Positions 1 through 8,884 of a stretch of 64,000 nt of DNA are shown here, in pieces. Every line of letters starts with the position of its first letter. Positions within the stretch are counted from its first letter, which is position 1. The translations under genes were made by a program, and so were the position numbers. Location: the NCBI GenBank assembly GCA_030154185.1, contig JASKKK010000007.1, positions 1-64,000 of the forward strand, read 5' to 3'. This DNA is from Desulfuromonadales bacterium. GTDB lineage: Bacteria; Desulfobacterota; Desulfuromonadia; Desulfuromonadales; Syntrophotaleaceae. The notes below the pieces were generated by a model. The model searched no databases. It was not told where the DNA came from and saw nothing but the letters and a program-made list of their open reading frames with translations.

Positions 1-98
1 CAAGTGACAAGTGACAAGTGACAAGTGACAAGTGACAAGTGACAAGTGACAAGTGACAAGTGACAAGTGACAAGTGACAAGTGACAAGTGACAAGTGA
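1..98 (+). repeat. Heptad tandem array, 14 copies of CAAGTGA
   Basis: Fourteen perfect head-to-tail copies of a 7-base unit begin at the window edge, so the array may extend further left. Read as TGACAAG, the unit fits the consensus TGAYWRG shared by two other arrays in this window (18021-18048 and 39385-39433). It ends about 30 bases before the folD start. There are no spacers, so it is not a CRISPR array. Function unknown. Confidence 0.97.
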
Positions 99-127
99 CG
101 CTGTCTCGATACAAATAAGGAGTTCGA

Positions 128-1000
128 ATGTCTGCGAAATTGCTTGAAGGAAAAGTCGTTGCCGCGGCTGTGCTGGAAGATGTGGCCAGGCGGGTGGAGG
201 TTCTCAAGGAAAAAGGCATCCAGCCCGGCCTTGGGACCATTCTGGTCGGAGAGGACGGTCCCAGTATCAGCTACGTCAACAAGAAGCGCGAAACCTGCAA
301 AGAGGTCGGCATTTGCTCTTTCCATAATGAAATTCCTGCTTCTGCGTCCCAGGCCGACCTTTTGGCCGCGGTACGGGACTTCAATGACAGCCCCGATGTG
401 GATGCTTTCATCATTCAGTATCCTCTGCCCAAAGGATTCGACTTCAATGAGGCTCTGAATCTGATGAACCCCGAAAAAGATGCCGACGGTCTGCATCCTG
501 TCAATCTCGGCCGCCTGGTGCTGCAGGAGCCGGGGCCGGTGCCCTGTACGCCGGCCGGTATTCGTGCCATGCTCCAACATTACGATATCGCCATTGAGGG
601 CAAAGAGGTCGTGGTCATCGGTCGCGGGCCGACTCTCGGTCGGCCGCTTTCGTTGCTTCTGACCCTCAAACAACCCTATGCCAATGCGGCGGTAACGGTC
701 GTGCATTCGGGCATCAAAGATCTCGGGGCTTATACCCGTCGTGCCGATATAGTGATTGCGGCTGCCGGATCCCCCGGTATCGTGCAACCCGATATGATTC
801 GCCCCGGCGCCGTTGTCATCAGCGGTGGCATCAGTTGGGAAGGGCGCAAGCTTCTGCCCGATGTTGATGAATCGGTGGGCGAAGTCGCCGGATGGATCAC
901 ACCGCGTCTTGGGGGGGTCGGTCCCACTACTGTCGCCATGTTGTTGCTGAATACCGTTCTGGCCGCTGAAGAGCGCGCACGTCGCGTCGGCAAACTGTAA
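128..1000 (+). CDS. folD: Bifunctional methylenetetrahydrofolate dehydrogenase/cyclohydrolase FolD
   Basis: Cytoplasmic one-carbon enzyme that interconverts 5,10-methylene-, methenyl- and 10-formyl-tetrahydrofolate, using NADP in the dehydrogenase step. The 290-residue length is normal for FolD. Visible signatures are the YVNKKR stretch carrying the catalytic lysine, DADGLHPVNLG, the PCTPAGI substrate loop, VVIGRGPTLGRP at the nucleotide-binding site and GGVGPTT near the C terminus. An AAGGAG ribosome-binding site lies 6-7 bases before the ATG. The gene stands alone between the heptad array and a strong terminator. Confidence 0.97.
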   Translation: MSAKLLEGKVVAAAVLEDVARRVEVLKEKGIQPGLGTILVGEDGPSISYVNKKRETCKEVGICSFHNEIPASASQADLLAAVRDFNDSPDVDAFIIQYPLPKGFDFNEALNLMNPEKDADGLHPVNLGRLVLQEPGPVPCTPAGIRAMLQHYDIAIEGKEVVVIGRGPTLGRPLSLLLTLKQPYANAAVTVVHSGIKDLGAYTRRADIVIAAAGSPGIVQPDMIRPGAVVISGGISWEGRKLLPDVDESVGEVAGWITPRLGGVGPTTVAMLLLNTVLAAEERARRVGKL

Positions 1001-1032
1001 CCTTCGGCATCTCTACGCCAAACGGTTAATTC

Positions 1033-1070
1033 AAGGGGCGTTCCCAGTATGGTGGGAACGCCCCTTTTTT
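1033..1070 (+). terminator. Rho-independent terminator after folD
   Basis: A GC-rich inverted repeat (arms AAGGGGCGTTCCCA and its complement around a short loop) is followed by six T residues. It begins about 30 bases after the folD stop codon. Confidence 0.95.
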
Positions 1071-1739
1071 AGGTAGGTATGATAAACGGTATTGGGGAGG
1101 GGAGCGATTCGGGATATCCTTTGTTTTGTTTCGTCAGGATGGATTGGATATTGCTTATGGATAAGTTGCTGCCTTTTTCGCATGAATACGCGTTAAGAGA
1201 CCGTGCCTCTCGCTCTTTTTTGTACAAGAATCTACTCATGCGGTTTCGTATATGGCAAAAAACACATGAGGAACAGGTAATCCCTGGCGAAGACTTATGG
1301 GCAAAAGATAATAAAACAGCCGTTTTTCCTGATCAGGATTGAGTCCTTTTAATTTTTCGCGCATTGATGCAATAGAAAATGTGCCGGCGCTAACTTTTTT
1401 GCGATTGGACCATGTTTGGGATGAGGTTTGTTTAATCTTGTGGTTTTTTTTCGCAAAGACATTATCTCTTGCCAATTTTGCGGAGGGGGACCCGTTCTCC
1501 GGCTTTTTTCGATCGGGCGTCTCAGCCGTTTTCAGCTTGTCTGGTGATATACTATGCGATGTTGGGTCAGGGCGGTTGGGTTGTATTTATCCGGAGTGTT
1601 CCTGTCGGTGCCCGTTTCCGGCTGGTTTCTTTGTTGTGGTCGAAGTTAATGTCCGTGTCCATCGAGGGGGGCGGATGGTTACGAGGTCGTTCTTCGGGTA
1701 AAGAAGCGCCGAAGTATTGTCCTTGGCTAGGGAGAGAAA
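1071..1739. other. 669-base intergenic region without a convincing gene
   Basis: This stretch is AT-richer than its neighbours. Short reading frames exist (for example from 1079 and 1339), but they lack a good ribosome-binding site, neighbour-like codon use and any recognisable motif. It probably contains the promoter of the oxidoreductase starting at 1740. I see no RNA gene. Confidence 0.5.
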
Positions 1740-2981
1740 ATGACCGACAAAGAGAAATCCTCGAATCGGATTGTTATCGTAGGGGCTGGCATCTCGGGTG
1801 TCAGCGCTGCGGAATCCGCGCGGAAAACAGATCAAAAGGCCAGGATCACCATTGTCAGTCGGGAACCGGAACTGCCTTATTATCGCATCAGTCTGACGCG
1901 GTTTCTCGCAGGGGAACTGAGTGAAGAGCAGTTGCCGCTCCATCCGCAACAATGGTATGACGAACGGCGCTTGCAACTGCTTCGCGGTGTCGAGGTGACC
2001 GCCATCGATGTTGCAAACAAGATTCTAAGCCTCGGCAATCAGGATACCCTGCCTTACGACCGGCTGGTTTTATCCATGGGGGCGCACGCGTTTATTCCTC
2101 CCCTCCAGGGGGGCGGCAAGAAGAATATCGAGGTTCTGCGCACGCGAAAGGATGCCGAAGCCATACTGGAAAAAGCTTATACGAACAGACACTGCCTTAT
2201 TATCGGAGGCGGTGTGCTTGGATTGGAGACGGCTGCGGCACTGGTTCGTCGCGGGATGGACGTCACCGTCGTCGAGGCTTTTGCCTGGTTGCTGCCGCGA
2301 CAGTTGAACCGGCCCGCCGGCGAAAGACTGTCCGGATATGTCGAGTCGCTGGGGATCCGTCTGATTTGCGGCGCGCGGATCGAAATGTTTGCAGGAGAGG
2401 AAGCCGTAACCGCCGTTGTTCTGGAATCGGGCGAAACATTGTCCGCGGATATGGTGATTGTAACCGCCGGGATTCGCTGCAACAGTTCTCTGGCACGTCA
2501 GGCTGACCTGAAAGTCAATAAGGGAATTGTGGTAGATAGCAGGATGGGCACTTGCGATGCCGATATTTATGCTGCCGGTGATGTGGCCGAGCATCGGGGG
2601 ATAGTCTATGGTGCGTGGATGCCGGCTTTGCAACAAGGCAGGGTTGCCGGTATCAATGCGGCGGGAGGGACGGCCGATTTTCCCGGTGTCGCACCATCCT
2701 ACATCATCAAGGTGCTCGACATCGATCTGTTCAGCATCGGGGAAATTCATCCGGCCGATGGCAGTTGCCAGGTTTTCGAAGAACACGACGAAGACCGGTA
2801 TGCCTGTTTTGTGTTTCAGAACTTCCACCTGGTCGGCGCCATCCTGATGGGAGATACGAGCTTATCGCCACGAATCAGGGCATTGATAGAAAATCGCGTC
2901 CGTTGTCGCGAGATTCTGATCGAAGCCGGGTCGGGCAGGGATATCCGCGAGCGCCTGCAGGCGGGAGTTGGAGGCAAATAG
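1740..2981 (+). CDS. FAD/NAD(P)-dependent oxidoreductase, rubredoxin-reductase/NirB-N type
   Basis: A 413-residue flavoprotein of the pyridine nucleotide-disulfide oxidoreductase superfamily. An N-terminal FAD dinucleotide fold (IVIVGAGISGVSAAE) is followed by the YYRISLTR stretch, a central NAD(P) fold (IIGGGVLGLETAAAL) and the second FAD contact (IYAAGDVAE). This matches the family that includes NADH:rubredoxin reductase and the N-terminal half of nitrite reductase NirB. No redox-active CxxC and no iron-sulfur domain are visible, so a separate protein acceptor such as rubredoxin is likely, but none is encoded nearby. The start follows an AGGGAGA ribosome-binding site. The physiological partner is unknown. 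Confidence 0.85.
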   Translation: MTDKEKSSNRIVIVGAGISGVSAAESARKTDQKARITIVSREPELPYYRISLTRFLAGELSEEQLPLHPQQWYDERRLQLLRGVEVTAIDVANKILSLGNQDTLPYDRLVLSMGAHAFIPPLQGGGKKNIEVLRTRKDAEAILEKAYTNRHCLIIGGGVLGLETAAALVRRGMDVTVVEAFAWLLPRQLNRPAGERLSGYVESLGIRLICGARIEMFAGEEAVTAVVLESGETLSADMVIVTAGIRCNSSLARQADLKVNKGIVVDSRMGTCDADIYAAGDVAEHRGIVYGAWMPALQQGRVAGINAAGGTADFPGVAPSYIIKVLDIDLFSIGEIHPADGSCQVFEEHDEDRYACFVFQNFHLVGAILMGDTSLSPRIRALIENRVRCREILIEAGSGRDIRERLQAGVGGK

Positions 2982-2989
2982 GATGGCGT

Positions 2990-3098
2990 CGCAGAAATTC
3001 GCCAAGCGCTGCGTTGCTGCAAAGGCCTCGCTGCTTCGACGTACGCAGGTACGCCTCATAGTTCGACATTTGCGTGCCCTGCATTGGGCGTTTTTTGC
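2990..3098. repeat. Intergenic palindrome-rich element (candidate dispersed repeat)
   Basis: The stretch begins a few bases after the oxidoreductase stop. It contains interrupted inverted repeats such as GACGTACG...GGTACGCCTC and a GCCC/GGGC hairpin followed by six T residues (3076-3096), which may terminate the upstream gene. The layout resembles dispersed palindromic intergenic elements common in Desulfuromonadales genomes, but only one copy is visible here. Confidence 0.4.
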
Positions 3099-3161
3099 TT
3101 AGCCGTCCCATTTGATGCTTTATGCGAAAGAAACAACCAGGATCTCGAAAAGGATTAATGC

Positions 3162-4526
3162 ATGCAGCGCTTCATTCTGAAGCTGATAGCTATTTTGATG
3201 CTGGTGCTGTTACCGGGCGGTTGCGGTAAACCTTCCGGATACCCTGAATTGCGCGATCTGCAGCGGTTGCCCCAGGATCTCACGGCTTACATATCACCGG
3301 GCAGGCAAAAAACGCGATTGTTGCCGGCCGCTCGTCAGCAACGGTTATCCAATGATTTCAGGCGTCGGTTCCTGGCTCCCTGGCAGCCGACCTGGAACGG
3401 GCGCCCGGCTGAGGAATTGTTCGGCAACCGAACCTGGTTGCTTGAAGAAACCTTATACGGAGGCAACCGACGAATTCTGCCCATGCGGGTTCGTCGCCGG
3501 TGGCTGGCCCGGTGTGCGATGGATTCTTTCCCCAACGCCGATTATCCCGCCATCACCCTGCGTTCGGGCAATCTACGAGGCTTGCCGACTCGGCAGCCGG
3601 CGTTTCGCGATTTCAGCCTGCCGGGGGAGGGGTATCCTTTCGATTATATGCAGCATTCTTCCATTTCGGCCGGTACGCCGGTGAGGGTACGTCAGCGTTC
3701 CTCAGGCGGGTGCTGGTTGCTGGTGGAAACCGATGGCATGTTCGGCTGGCTGCCTGCCACGGATGTCGCAGCCGTCGATCCCCGGACGGTGGACCGCTTT
3801 GCCACATCCAAATGGTGCGTGTCGGTCAAGGACGACGTGCCGCTGGTCGATGGCAACGGCGCAGTGCTGGCGATCGCCGGTCTCGGCAGTGTCTGGGCGC
3901 AGGCGGAGTTTGGCAAAGTATTGGTGCCTGTGCGAGGAGACGGCGGATATGCCCGCTTGCGAGCCGCTTTGGTTGCGGCTCCGGCCATTCGCGATTTCCC
4001 TCTGGCTCTCACGCCCGCGAACATGGCGGAAACGGGTAATCGTCTTCTCGGTACCCCCTATGACTGGGGCGGGCAACTGGGCGAACGGGATTGTTCAGCT
4101 ACCCTACGTGATCTGTTCGCATGTTTCGGAATTTATCTGCCGCGCAACTCCGCCGCCCAGGCCGCCTCCGGGAAAAGCGTGGATTTGCTTGCCCTTAGGG
4201 CCAAAGAGCGAAAAACGGCCATTGTGAAGCAGGCGCGGCCCTGGTTGACAATGGCTTATATGCCCGGGCATATTATGCTGTATGTTGGACAGTTTAATGG
4301 ACAGCCCGTATTCCTGCATACTTTGTGGGGGCTTAAGACCGAAGATCTGTTTGGCAGGGAGGGACGTTACCTGGTTGGACGGACCGTGCTTACGGGGTTG
4401 CGTGCCGGTGATGAATTGAGGAATGTAAAACGGCCGGAAGGCTTGCTCGTCGAACGAATCGAAAAACTGGTACAGCTTGGCAATCCGGAGGGAGGGGATC
4501 GGCTACCGACCGGATTGAATAAATGA
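3162..4526 (+). CDS. SH3-domain NlpC/P60 cell-wall peptidase, predicted lipoprotein
   Basis: A 454-residue exported peptidase predicted to cleave D-Glu-diamino acid bonds in peptidoglycan stems. Residues 1-21 look like a lipoprotein signal (hydrophobic core, then LLPGGC), although the residues before the cysteine are not an ideal lipobox. The middle part (about 150-280) looks like paired bacterial SH3-type modules. The C-terminal NlpC/P60 domain shows Cys311 in RDCSATLRDLF, His370 in MPGHIMLYVG and His386 in FLHTLW, a plausible Cys-His-His triad. This order of SH3 domains before the catalytic domain is known from delta-proteobacterial YkfC-like enzymes. A weak AAAGGA lies upstream of the start. 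Confidence 0.85.
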   Translation: MQRFILKLIAILMLVLLPGGCGKPSGYPELRDLQRLPQDLTAYISPGRQKTRLLPAARQQRLSNDFRRRFLAPWQPTWNGRPAEELFGNRTWLLEETLYGGNRRILPMRVRRRWLARCAMDSFPNADYPAITLRSGNLRGLPTRQPAFRDFSLPGEGYPFDYMQHSSISAGTPVRVRQRSSGGCWLLVETDGMFGWLPATDVAAVDPRTVDRFATSKWCVSVKDDVPLVDGNGAVLAIAGLGSVWAQAEFGKVLVPVRGDGGYARLRAALVAAPAIRDFPLALTPANMAETGNRLLGTPYDWGGQLGERDCSATLRDLFACFGIYLPRNSAAQAASGKSVDLLALRAKERKTAIVKQARPWLTMAYMPGHIMLYVGQFNGQPVFLHTLWGLKTEDLFGREGRYLVGRTVLTGLRAGDELRNVKRPEGLLVERIEKLVQLGNPEGGDRLPTGLNK

Positions 4527-4564
4527 AGGCAAGACAATGATGTGTTATGGAGGGAGTTGTTTTT

Positions 4565-5353
4565 ATGAAGACGAAGATAATGCAAAAGCTGGGAATGAGT
4601 TGGCTGATCCTGTTGTTTTTGTCTCTGCCGGCCCTGGCTCAGCGGGATACCCTGGTGCAGGTGTCGACCATCGATGCCCTGCTGGGAGGATTGTACGACG
4701 GTTCCATGTCCATAGGGGAGCTGTGTCGCCATGGTGATTTCGGCATAGGTACATTTGACAAGCTGAACGGTGAGATGCTGGTTGTCGAGGGTACCGTTTA
4801 CAGGGTGCGCAGCGATGGTGGAGTAGATATCGTCGCCGATAGCGAAACCACCCCGTTTGCCGCCGTGACCTTTTTTGATGCGGAACTCCAGAAACAGATT
4901 CCGGCAGGGACTGATTACCAATCATTTAAGCAATGGCTCGATAACTTGCTGCCCAGTCCCAATCTGTTTTATGCCGTGCGGATCGAGGGACGCTTCCGCT
5001 TCATGAAGACGCGCAGCGTGCCTCCACAGCACAAACCCTATCCGGCGTTGGCCGAAGTCGCACGACACCAGCCGGAGTTTGCATTCGAGGACGTTGCAGG
5101 CGTGATCGTCGGCTACCGCAGTCCGGCTTTCGTCAAGGGGATCGGGGTGCCGGGTTATCACCTGCATTTTCTCACCCGCGATCGGCTCGCCGGTGGGCAC
5201 ATCCTCGGTTTCACCGTGGATCGGGCCCGTGTGACTGTCGACCAGACTGCCGATTTGCTGTTGCGTCTGCCGGAGACTTCGGGTTTTTCCGGGATGGATC
5301 TGGGCAAGGATCGCAGCACCGAACTCAAACAGGTCGAGCAGGAGCATCGCTGA
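4565..5353 (+). CDS. budA: Alpha-acetolactate decarboxylase, predicted exported
   Basis: Converts 2-acetolactate to acetoin and CO2 in the acetoin/2,3-butanediol pathway. The body matches the family: LLGGLYDGSM, HGDFGIGTFD, the VVEGTVYRV stretch and the metal-binding HLHF...GGH histidines near residue 200. The first 24 residues form a signal peptide (Lys-rich start, hydrophobic core, LPALAQ), so the enzyme should act in the periplasm. I chose the ATG at 4565 because GGAGGGAG lies 8 bases before it; an in-frame ATG at 4547 would place that site inside the gene. No acetolactate synthase or butanediol dehydrogenase lies nearby. Confidence 0.9.
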   Translation: MKTKIMQKLGMSWLILLFLSLPALAQRDTLVQVSTIDALLGGLYDGSMSIGELCRHGDFGIGTFDKLNGEMLVVEGTVYRVRSDGGVDIVADSETTPFAAVTFFDAELQKQIPAGTDYQSFKQWLDNLLPSPNLFYAVRIEGRFRFMKTRSVPPQHKPYPALAEVARHQPEFAFEDVAGVIVGYRSPAFVKGIGVPGYHLHFLTRDRLAGGHILGFTVDRARVTVDQTADLLLRLPETSGFSGMDLGKDRSTELKQVEQEHR

Positions 5354-5401
5354 TCCTGGAAACGGCTGAGTCCCGGATGATGCCAAAATGATTGTGTCCC
5401 G

Positions 5402-5443
5402 AAAACGACGACGGCCCTGCCGCTTAATGGCAGGGCCGTCGTC
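5402..5443 (-). terminator. Terminator of the mrp operon (convergent with budA)
   Basis: A perfect 15-base-pair stem (5407-5421 with 5429-5443) has a 7-base loop. Read on the minus strand it is followed by a short T run, so it suits the mrp operon ending at 5497. Lying between convergent genes, it may also stop budA transcription. Confidence 0.85.
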
Positions 5444-5496
5444 TAAGATACGAAAGATGCCAGCCCGTAATCGAGCGCTGTGTAAAAGCAGTCGCG

Positions 5497-5871
5497 TCAA
5501 CTCCGTTGATCGTTTTCCTCCTCTGCGGAAGCAAGCATCCGCTTCTGGTCGTAGTGACCCTGCAATTCGTCGAGAAACGTTCCCTTCCATAGCCGAATAC
5601 CGTCGATGTAAGCAACCCGGGCGATGCGATGCGATGCGACAGGGCTGGTCAACAGCAGAAAGAAAACCGTTGCAAGCGCCCTGCTGGTAATATCGAGTTC
5701 ACCGAAATGCCAGGCCAGGGCAACCAGCAGCAGGCCGACGCCTACCGTGGCCGATTTGGCGGTGCAAGCCAGTCGCATGAACAGGTCCGGCAGGCGCAGC
5801 AGCCCGCAAGCGGCGATGAAGATGAACAGCGTGCCGCAAATCATCAAGGTGCATATAAGAAGTTCCTTCAT
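5497..5871 (-). CDS. mrpG: Mrp Na+/H+ antiporter subunit G
   Basis: Last gene of a seven-gene Mrp operon; 124 residues with three predicted membrane helices. The N-terminal ICTLMICGTLFIFIAACGLLRLPDLFMRLACTAKSATVG matches in pieces the MnhG/PhaG family, especially GLLRLPDLFMRL. It is a small membrane subunit needed for assembly of the hetero-oligomeric antiporter. Its ATG overlaps the TGA of mrpF by four bases. The C-terminal 40 residues are hydrophilic and longer than in many relatives. Confidence 0.92.
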   Translation of the reverse strand: MKELLICTLMICGTLFIFIAACGLLRLPDLFMRLACTAKSATVGVGLLLVALAWHFGELDITSRALATVFFLLLTSPVASHRIARVAYIDGIRLWKGTFLDELQGHYDQKRMLASAEEENDQRS

Positions 5872-6137
5872 ATTCCCCCGCGGCGTTCAATATAGTAGGC
5901 GAAACCGATGACGCTGAGAAAAGCGATGACGGCCCAGACGGCTGTCACGTCGACGAGTACCGGGCGGTTTTCGTTGATGCCGGTCACGACGATGATGCCC
6001 GCCACCGAAGCTGCAATCAGATCAAAGGCGACAATTCTGTCGGCCAGCGTCGGCCCTCGCACCAGGCGGATAAAGGACAGGCCCATGGCTCCGTACAGCA
6101 GGGGGAACAATATCCAGACGGAAATTTGGCTGATCAA
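5868..6137 (-). CDS. mrpF: Mrp Na+/H+ antiporter subunit F
   Basis: An 89-residue membrane subunit with three helices and the family stretch RLVRGPTLADRIVAFDLIA, which contains the conserved aspartate-arginine region of MnhF/PhaF proteins. The start codon is TTG and overlaps the mrpE stop as TTGA, the only non-ATG overlap in the operon. The mrpG start overlaps its own stop. Confidence 0.93.
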   Translation of the reverse strand: MISQISVWILFPLLYGAMGLSFIRLVRGPTLADRIVAFDLIAASVAGIIVVTGINENRPVLVDVTAVWAVIAFLSVIGFAYYIERRGGI

Positions 6138-6616
6138 CGTAAAAGCTCCATGATGCGTCGTTCGAGTCTGTTTTTAAGATTTTTTTTGAACTGTTGCACG
6201 TCGTCGATGTACATGGCATGGATGTAAAGGGTCTTGCGGTCGCTTGAAACATCCAGGCTCAGGGTGCCGGGTGTCAGGGTAATGATATTGGCAAAAAAGG
6301 TGATTTCCAGATCTCCTTCAAGGTCGAGAGGGATGCCGAGAACCGCCGGGCGCATATGATGGCGGGGCGTAAGAACATCATACGCAACCCGCAGGCTCGC
6401 CAGAATAAGCTCGACCAAAAAAAATCCGAGGAATTTTGTCCAGAGTATGATTTTTTTCAGGTAAAAGATCAGTGGCACGCTTTCTCCACCTGGATGGGAG
6501 ATCCACAGAGCCAGAGAGCTGATCACAAACCCGAGCAGAAAGTTGCCTGCGGAAAAATCGCCGGTCAGGGCCATCCAAATCAACGGTAATATAAAAATTC
6601 CCCAGAAGCGTTTCAT
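6134..6616 (-). CDS. mrpE: Mrp Na+/H+ antiporter subunit E
   Basis: A 160-residue subunit with two N-terminal membrane helices and a cytoplasmic C-terminal domain. LLGFVISSLALW, the LASLRVAYDVLTPR region and ITLTPGTLSLDVSSDRKTLYIH are typical of the MnhE/PhaE family. It belongs to the peripheral half of the Mrp complex. Its ATG overlaps the mrpD stop by four bases. Confidence 0.94.
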   Translation of the reverse strand: MKRFWGIFILPLIWMALTGDFSAGNFLLGFVISSLALWISHPGGESVPLIFYLKKIILWTKFLGFFLVELILASLRVAYDVLTPRHHMRPAVLGIPLDLEGDLEITFFANIITLTPGTLSLDVSSDRKTLYIHAMYIDDVQQFKKNLKNRLERRIMELLR

Positions 6617-8124
6617 AACGTCACCCCCAGGACGGCCTGGATGTATCGGTTCGGATCGAGGAGCTGAGACGCTGCCTGTTGAGCCAGTTCAAACAACAGG
6701 CCGGGCCACAGGCCGATGGTCAAGGTCAGCAGAGCCAGCGAAATCATGGGCAGGTAGAACAGGGCGGTTTTTCCCGGCGGCAGTTTTTTCTGGTGTGCGT
6801 GCCGCTCGGGATGGGCGGCTGGCACGGTGCCCCAGAATGCCTTGAGCCAGATTTTTGTCATCGATATCAATGTCAATGCGCCAACCAGAAGACCCAACGC
6901 GCCGATAAGGTACCTTTTTTCTTCGAAACTGGCCCAGATCAGAAAAAACTTGGCCCAGAACCCCGATAATGGCGGCAAACCCGCCAGGGACAGTGCGGGG
7001 ATCAGAAACAGTATCGAGAGGAAGGGGGCGGTGCTGAGAAAACCTCCGAGCCGGTTCAGGTCTTCGGTGCTGCGCAGCTTGTGTGCAACGCCGCTGACCA
7101 GGAAAAGGTTGGTTTTTACGATGATGTGATGAACGATGTAAAAGACCGTGCCGGCCAGAGCCAGAGGCGTAAAAATTCCCAGCCCCATGATCATGTAGCC
7201 AACCTGACTGATAATATGAAAGGACAGGATGCGTCGAAAACCGTCCTGGCAGACGGCGCCGAGTACTCCCGTCAGCATGGTCATGGCAGCCAGAACCAGG
7301 ATCAGTTCATGAGTAAATGAGATATCCCGGATGAAAAGAAGGGTAAAGGCTCGCACCAGGGCATAGACCCCGACCTTGGTCAACAACCCGGCAAAAACGG
7401 CGGAAACCGCTACCGGTGGGGTGTGGTAGGAGGCGGGTAACCAGGAAAAAAGGGGGAACAGGGCCGCCTTGATACCGAACGCCACCAGAAAGAGCATGGC
7501 GAGTGCGGAGACCAGCCCCGATTGCTCTGCGGTTTGCAGATGACGAGCGATGTCGGCCATATTGAGGGTTCCGACAAGCCCATAGAGAATTCCCAGGGCG
7601 GTCAAAAAAAACGCCGATGCCACCAGGTTCAAAATCACATACTTGACCCCTCCTTCAAGCTGTCCCCTTTCGCCGCCCAGGGCCAAAAGGATGAAAGAAG
7701 CCATCAGCATGACCTCGAACCAGACATAAAGATTGAACAGATCGCCGGCCAGGAAACAGCCGCAAACGCCCATCAGAAGCAGATGCAGAAAAGGATAGAA
7801 ACCGAAGCTTTCCCGTCCGGAGTCTATTCCGGCCAGGGCGTAAAAGGTTATGGCTGTTCCGGTTATCGCCGCCAGGGTGATCATGAGGGAACTGAACAGA
7901 TCGGCAACCAGGCTGATTCCGAACGGCGCCGGCCAGTCTCCCGCCTGCAGGACCAGATATCCCTGCCGGCAGGTTGCGGTCAGCAATGCCAGAGCACAAA
8001 TCAAATGGGCAACGGCTCCCAGGACCGCCGCGAGCCGTTGCAGCCTCGGTCTTTTAAGACTTATCAGGCACAAGGAGGCCGTACCGAACGGTATCAGGAT
8101 AGGCAGGGCGGGTAGAGAAATCAT
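6613..8124 (-). CDS. mrpD: Mrp Na+/H+ antiporter subunit D (NuoN/ND-like)
   Basis: A 503-residue polytopic protein homologous to the antiporter-like subunits of complex I. Features include about 14 hydrophobic segments, LFNLYVWFEVMLMASFILLALGG with its conserved glutamate, and the KAALFPLFSWLPASYHTPPVAVSAVFAGLLTKVGVYAL region (cited in parts) carrying the conserved lysines. It should form one of the two ion-translocating modules with MrpA. ATGA overlap with mrpC couples translation. Confidence 0.95.
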   Translation of the reverse strand: MISLPALPILIPFGTASLCLISLKRPRLQRLAAVLGAVAHLICALALLTATCRQGYLVLQAGDWPAPFGISLVADLFSSLMITLAAITGTAITFYALAGIDSGRESFGFYPFLHLLLMGVCGCFLAGDLFNLYVWFEVMLMASFILLALGGERGQLEGGVKYVILNLVASAFFLTALGILYGLVGTLNMADIARHLQTAEQSGLVSALAMLFLVAFGIKAALFPLFSWLPASYHTPPVAVSAVFAGLLTKVGVYALVRAFTLLFIRDISFTHELILVLAAMTMLTGVLGAVCQDGFRRILSFHIISQVGYMIMGLGIFTPLALAGTVFYIVHHIIVKTNLFLVSGVAHKLRSTEDLNRLGGFLSTAPFLSILFLIPALSLAGLPPLSGFWAKFFLIWASFEEKRYLIGALGLLVGALTLISMTKIWLKAFWGTVPAAHPERHAHQKKLPPGKTALFYLPMISLALLTLTIGLWPGLLFELAQQAASQLLDPNRYIQAVLGVTL

Positions 8125-8468
8125 GTGTCGGTCGTCCTCATTTCATCGAGATTATCCGCCTCGGTGGTTTCTGCCGCCCGGCGGAAAAGGACCAGTGTAA
8201 AAGCCAGCACGCCGAAAGCGATGACGATGGCCGTCAACACCAGTGCCTGGGGGACGGGATCGGCGATGGGATAACTGGGACGGCCGAGAGTCTCTTCGAC
8301 AATCGGAGGGTGCCCTCTCGTCAGTCTCGCAGCGGTAAAAATCAACAGATTGACGGCATTGGTCAAAATTGCAAGTCCGATAATTACCTTGACGGGGGTG
8401 GGGCGCAGCAGGAGGTACACGCCGGTTCCGTAGAGGCCGCCCACCACCAGGGCCATGAGAATCTCCAT
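8121..8468 (-). CDS. mrpC: Mrp Na+/H+ antiporter subunit C (NuoK-like)
   Basis: A 115-residue, three-helix protein related to NuoK. LLRPTPVKVIIGLAILTNAVNL and DPVPQALVLTAIVI (cited in parts) are hallmarks of the MnhC family. The reading frame is open further upstream, but the ATG at 8468 overlaps the mrpB stop as ATGA and gives the normal family length, so I use it. It links the A and D modules in the complex. Confidence 0.94.
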   Translation of the reverse strand: MEILMALVVGGLYGTGVYLLLRPTPVKVIIGLAILTNAVNLLIFTAARLTRGHPPIVEETLGRPSYPIADPVPQALVLTAIVIAFGVLAFTLVLFRRAAETTEADNLDEMRTTDT

Positions 8469-8884
8469 CAGTCTTCCTCCGCCAGGGCCAGAAGCATGGT
8501 CATTGCGGATCCCAATACTACCAGATAGATGCCGGCATCGAATATCAGGGGCGTGCCGATTTCGATGTGCAAAAAGCCGGTCAAGCGATAACGTCCCCAC
8601 AAGGCCGTCAGGAAGGGCTTTCCCTTGAACCATCCGGTCAGGCCTGATCCCAGCACCACCAGTAACCCCAGACCGACCAGGGTTCGCGGGTCGATGCGTA
8701 ACAGACGCCGGGTTTCCTGGACATCAAAAGCCAGAAGATACAGGCCGAAGGCCGCTGCGGCAATCAGTCCGCCAACAAAGCCGCCGCCAGGCAGGTTGTG
8801 TCCGCGCAGCAGCAAAAAAGCCGAAAAAAGAAGAATCATCGGCATCAGAAATCGTGCGGCGGTGGATAGAATAATCGATCTCAT
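8468..8884 (-). CDS. mrpB: Mrp Na+/H+ antiporter subunit B
   Basis: A 138-residue MnhB-family membrane subunit. The [16 protein letters not shown] stretch is diagnostic, and four hydrophobic helices follow. The frame is open further upstream, but the ATG at 8884 overlaps the mrpA stop as ATGA, as everywhere else in this operon. The family corresponds to the C-terminal part of the larger fused MrpA/B proteins found in some bacteria. Confidence 0.94.
   Translation of the reverse strand: MRSIILSTAARFLMPMILLFSAFLLLRGHNLPGGGFVGGLIAAAAFGLYLLAFDVQETRRLLRIDPRTLVGLGLLVVLGSGLTGWFKGKPFLTALWGRYRLTGFLHIEIGTPLIFDAGIYLVVLGSAMTMLLALAEED

Noticed and set aside
1-98. CRISPR array
   Set aside because: Seven-base units are contiguous with no spacers, and no cas genes are present.
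1079-1342. 87-residue plus-strand frame after folD
   Set aside because: Poor ribosome-binding site, codon use unlike neighbours, no recognisable sequence.
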